Source of the DNA: Pelagomonas calceolata
Lineage: Eukaryota > Sar > Pelagophyceae > Pelagomonadales > Pelagomonadaceae
Assembly: GCA_918797485.1 (NCBI GenBank)
Contig: CAKKNE010000002.1
Location: 5,422,501-5,486,500, forward strand
Length of the DNA stretch: 64,000 nt
Reading direction: 5' to 3'
The position numbers and the translations under genes were made by a program. The notes under the pieces are model-generated. The model had not been told where the DNA came from. It did not search any database and was given only the letters and a program-made list of their open reading frames with translations. Shown one piece after another: positions 61,344 through 64,000 of this stretch (the stretch's first letter is position 1; the number at the start of each line of letters is the position of its first letter).

Positions 61344-61369
61344 GCTAACGTCCTGTAAAGACACTAGCA
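61344..61369 (+). promoter_or_regulatory. Recurrent intergenic motif, copy 11
   Basis: GCTAACGTCCTGTAAA then GACACTAGC, 89 bp upstream of the ankyrin/IQ gene in the same orientation and 141 bp from the divergent glycosyltransferase (from its ATG at 61203). Confidence 0.7.
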
Positions 61370-61457
61370 AGAGATTAGCAAGCTCGAAACGGTTGACTGC
61401 GCGAAGGCTCACGTATACGCCGTCGGGCAGCCTCATTCCTGCGCACGCAGCACCGAC

Positions 61458-63617
61458 ATGGACCGCCAGGCCGCCGCCGACTTCTGGCAGCGGCCGCCGC
61501 CGCCGCCCGAACCGACGCATTCGCGCATCTATGGCGGCCGATCAGCAGGGCTGCCGGGCACGAACTCCTACTGGGACAACGAGGCGCAGCGCGATCTAAC
61601 ACCACCTCCACAAAAGCTCTACCACTCGGAGACCGAACAATTCCTGCGCTGCGTCGAGGCCGTCGTTTCAGCATCGGACGCCGAAACGGCAACCTTATGC
61701 AGCTCATTACCTGACGGGGCGGCATCCAGAGACGTCTGGCAGCCTGTTGGCGACATGAGCCACGACGCAACAAAAGCATGGTACAATGAACGCCCCTTGC
61801 AGAACGCGCCGCAATTACCGAGAGACGCGACGACGCGTTTGGGAATCAGTCACGCGCGGCGCAAAGGCCTGGCGGTCGTGCCATGTGGTGGAGGCGAGTA
61901 CCGCCTACCATGTACAGCGACGCCCGAGCTCTCGCGGTTACTGGCGACGCCGCAGAACTCTCTCCTCCACATCGCGGCGTGCCGCGGGTTGGTGGCGACG
62001 GTCTCCACCTTACTTTCCAAGGGCGCGGCGCCGGATTCAAGAAATGCGGCCGGCGAGACGCCGCGCGACGTGGCACATGCGGCCGCTGCTAAACGGACGG
62101 CGTCGTCGAACGCTTTGAGTATCGTGGAAAAATTAATGAAGGCGGCGACGCCGAAGAAAGTAGAAGGGCGCGCGCGGCCGACGTGGACCGACGCGTGGTT
62201 CGCGGTCCGCGACGCGCCCGACGAGGAAGCTCGAGCCGTGTTGGTCGAGTGCCTCGGAATGGACGGTAATTTGGAGAGGGGCTACGCGGCGGAGACGGTG
62301 CGGCCGGCGTTATCGGTGGAGGACAAGCGGAACATGAAGCTCATGCAGGACCGCGCGACGGCCACAACGAGGGCGCGGCACCTCGCCGCGCGCCTCGCCA
62401 AAAGGTTGGAGGAGCCTGATAGGGACGCTATTCAATTGAAAGCTGCGCTCAAACTCCAGCGCGCTTATAGGGCAAGGCACCGTCTCAAAAACGACGCCGC
62501 GGCGTCACAAAGAGCCCGGTCCCACTGGGCGACGGCGGCGCGGAAGAGCAAGGCCCTGACGGGCGACGCCGCGGCGCGTAAAATGAGAGACGGGAGAGAA
62601 GCGCTTGTGAATCGAAGGCGCCTCGGCCAAAGGGAATGGTACGACTTCTGCGGCGCGACGGTCGGGTTCACGCTGGCGCACCTCGCGGCAGCTAGGGACA
62701 AGCCGTTATGTTTGGCGTTGTTGGTGAAGGCCGGGGCCGATCCCGACGGCCCGGCCATCGCGGCAATTCAAAAACGCGACGAGGTCACGCCGCGGACGCT
62801 CGCGCGGGACGCAAATTCAAGGCGCTGCCTCGCTGTTTTAGGTGAAAGCTTAGATGTGCCTCCCCCGCCGCCGCACCCGAACCGGTGCCCCCATTTGGGG
62901 GGAGCGACGATGCGTTCTGTATTAGGACCGCCGCCCCAGTTTAGGAAAGCGGCGCCGAGGGATGTGTGGTACCGGACCTTCGACGACGTGCGGGACTCTC
63001 CGGACGAACAGGCGGCCCAAGCCATTGAAGCTTTTGCGAAGAATGCATCGGGCCGCTGGGGCCTCGACGCGCGGCGCTTGGACGGCTACGGGCCCGACGC
63101 GGCTCGTACGTTGGCGCACGCCGCCGCAGCTAGAGGCAAAGTTCGAACAATCGCCGCGCTGCGCGACGCCGGCGCGAATCTTGAGCTGCGGGACGTTAAT
63201 GGATTCACGTGCTTCGATTTGCTGGCGCGCGCGGCCGCGACAACCGCGGACTTCCACAGCGTCGCGGCCGCCGTCGGCATCCAAATACCGGAGGTGGCGC
63301 CGCCGCCTCAAAAGCGCGACCCGCGGCTCGCCAAGGACCGGTGCTGGCAGGCGTTGGTGGATGCGCTGCGCGACCCCGAGCGGAAGGAGGCCGCGTGCCT
63401 GCCTTTGGCTCATGCTCTCGCGGGCTACGGCGGCGCGGACGCCTTCGGCCGGACGGCGTGGCACCGCCCGCACGGCGACTCGCGCACGGTGGTAGCTCTG
63501 GCCTCGGGGCGCGGGTTCCGGAAGGTCATGGGCATGCTTGGGCGGACTGGCGTCGCAGCCCGCGACACTGGGGAGCTCGGCGTGCCAGGCGCGGGGGGGC
63601 TCGTGGCGGCGCGATAA
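61458..63617 (+). CDS. Ankyrin-repeat protein with IQ motif
   Basis: 719 residues, intronless. The N-terminus (MDRQAAADFWQRPPPPPEPT) is proline-rich, then a low-similarity region (GGRSAGLPGTNSYWDNEAQR). Ankyrin repeats are visible at LLHIAACRGLVATVSTLLSK and AHLAAARDKPLCLALLVKAG, and again at LAHAAAARGKVRTIAALRDA, with a NAAGETPRDVAHAAAA variant. An IQ-type calmodulin-binding helix (ALKLQRAYRARHRLKNDAAA) sits between the two ankyrin blocks. Similar phrases repeat (ARPTWTDAWFAVRDAPDEEA and RDVWYRTFDDVRDSPDEQAA), indicating an internal duplication of a longer module. A cytoskeletal or ciliary scaffold is plausible but unproven. Confidence 0.72.
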   Translation: MDRQAAADFWQRPPPPPEPTHSRIYGGRSAGLPGTNSYWDNEAQRDLTPPPQKLYHSETEQFLRCVEAVVSASDAETATLCSSLPDGAASRDVWQPVGDMSHDATKAWYNERPLQNAPQLPRDATTRLGISHARRKGLAVVPCGGGEYRLPCTATPELSRLLATPQNSLLHIAACRGLVATVSTLLSKGAAPDSRNAAGETPRDVAHAAAAKRTASSNALSIVEKLMKAATPKKVEGRARPTWTDAWFAVRDAPDEEARAVLVECLGMDGNLERGYAAETVRPALSVEDKRNMKLMQDRATATTRARHLAARLAKRLEEPDRDAIQLKAALKLQRAYRARHRLKNDAAASQRARSHWATAARKSKALTGDAAARKMRDGREALVNRRRLGQREWYDFCGATVGFTLAHLAAARDKPLCLALLVKAGADPDGPAIAAIQKRDEVTPRTLARDANSRRCLAVLGESLDVPPPPPHPNRCPHLGGATMRSVLGPPPQFRKAAPRDVWYRTFDDVRDSPDEQAAQAIEAFAKNASGRWGLDARRLDGYGPDAARTLAHAAAARGKVRTIAALRDAGANLELRDVNGFTCFDLLARAAATTADFHSVAAAVGIQIPEVAPPPQKRDPRLAKDRCWQALVDALRDPERKEAACLPLAHALAGYGGADAFGRTAWHRPHGDSRTVVALASGRGFRKVMGMLGRTGVAARDTGELGVPGAGGLVAAR

Positions 63618-63738
63618 GGTTTCGTTTTTGTACTAGTGCGTGAATGGACCGCCGTTGTAGACACCCTCTGCGGATATTATTTATACGAGGCTATGAAAAA
63701 TGTACTAGTAGGCGAGCGCTGAGACGCGCGCCACAAGA

Positions 63739-64000
63739 TCAGAGCTCCATGAACTCGGGCTTGCCGCCGCGCCGCCTCAACTTCTTGCGCCGCTCGCGGT
63801 CCGCCTTGCGCGCCCACATCTTGCAGGGGTGGGACTCCGCGTTGCCCTCGACGGCGCAGAAGCTGTCGTGCATTTTCGTCACTTCGTCCCTGTTGCCGGC
63901 GTCACGAATGCGCGGCATCGGCAATGGATTGCCGGCCTCCAGCGCTGCGCGGCGCTCCGCGATCTCGACGCAGAGCGGCGTCTCTGCTTTTTCGGAATCG
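63739..64000 (-). CDS. Basic C-terminal end of an unrecognised protein (partial)
   Basis: The minus-strand frame runs from the right edge to a stop at 63739. It reads SEKAETPLCVEIAERRAALE, AGNPLPMPRIRDAGNRDEVT, KMHDSFCAVEGNAESHPCKM and WARKADRERRKKLRRRGGKP, ending EFMEL. The N-terminus is outside the window. The HPCKMW and CAV cysteines might bind metal, but no domain is recognised. It is convergent with the ankyrin/IQ gene, 121 bp apart. Confidence 0.55.
   Translation of the reverse strand, partial: DSEKAETPLCVEIAERRAALEAGNPLPMPRIRDAGNRDEVTKMHDSFCAVEGNAESHPCKMWARKADRERRKKLRRRGGKPEFMEL

Noticed and set aside
1-64000. Autonomous transposons, virus-like elements, CRISPR arrays, rRNA genes
   Set aside because: No transposase, reverse transcriptase, integrase or capsid-like translation, no regularly spaced repeats and no rRNA-like sequence were seen; the only mobile-type sequences are the short introner-like elements.

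Overview
This is a GC-rich, gene-dense nuclear window from a eukaryotic microalga. The best guess is a stramenopile of the pelagophyte type (Pelagomonas/Aureococcus-like). Four things point there: (i) bacterial-style packing with stop codons of convergent genes only 2-50 bp apart; (ii) nearly all genes intronless, while the few introns are short GT-AG units sharing one core (GCCATCGNCGCGAC or its complement), the behaviour of introner elements; (iii) nucleus-encoded plastid proteins with a secretory-type leader ending in A(L/V)AP (chorismate mutase, chaperonin-20, carotenoid isomerase-like protein, CtpA protease); (iv) flagellar/basal-body proteins (CCDC61 and an ASH-domain protein) beside microalgal families such as ankyrin proteins, TIR-like membrane proteins and SHOCT proteins. 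The genus cannot be fixed from sequence alone.

Layout. 1-5 kb: partial ankyrin gene, methyltransferase-MYND fusion, plastid chorismate mutase. 5-16 kb: axoneme-like helical protein, DMT-type transporter, a 1956-residue WW/ankyrin protein, TauE/SafE transporter. 16-25 kb: chaperonin-20, bZIP factor, small membrane protein with one introner, mitochondrial bL27, a receiver-like/EF-hand/zinc-finger/Nudix fusion, TIM-barrel protein, histidine acid phosphatase. 25-35 kb: Mpv17, CCDC61, TIR-like membrane protein, methyltransferase fragment, ASH-domain protein, ankyrin protein, Nit1-type amidase, RING-type relic. 35-43 kb: carotenoid isomerase, methyltransferase, CtpA, tRNA-Trp, hairpin-rich intron gene, double-hotdog protein. 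43-55 kb: WW-AP2-HSF-C2H2 transcription factor, plastid methyltransferase, riboflavin kinase, secreted glycosyltransferase, SHOCT protein, GOLD protein, a candidate circularly permuted tRNA-Ser, neuferricin-like protein, 2OG-Fe(II) oxygenase. 55-64 kb: charged coiled-coil protein, plastid-like protein, RRM protein, LH3-like glycosyltransferase, ankyrin/IQ protein, one partial gene.

The genes do not form a pathway; this is ordinary nuclear housekeeping sequence. The three strongest unusual signals are (1) a tRNA-Ser(CGA) at 51572-51744 whose 3' half lies upstream of its 5' half; (2) a recurrent ~24-bp intergenic motif (GCTAGCG..CTGTAA..GACACTAGC) about 90-230 bp upstream of start codons, usually in the gene's orientation; (3) the introner family with inverted-repeat cores and, in one case, a visible 7-bp target duplication. 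Several multi-domain fusions (WW-AP2-HSF-Tudor-like-C2H2; receiver-like/EF-hand/zinc-finger/Nudix; PIMT-MYND) are also noteworthy.
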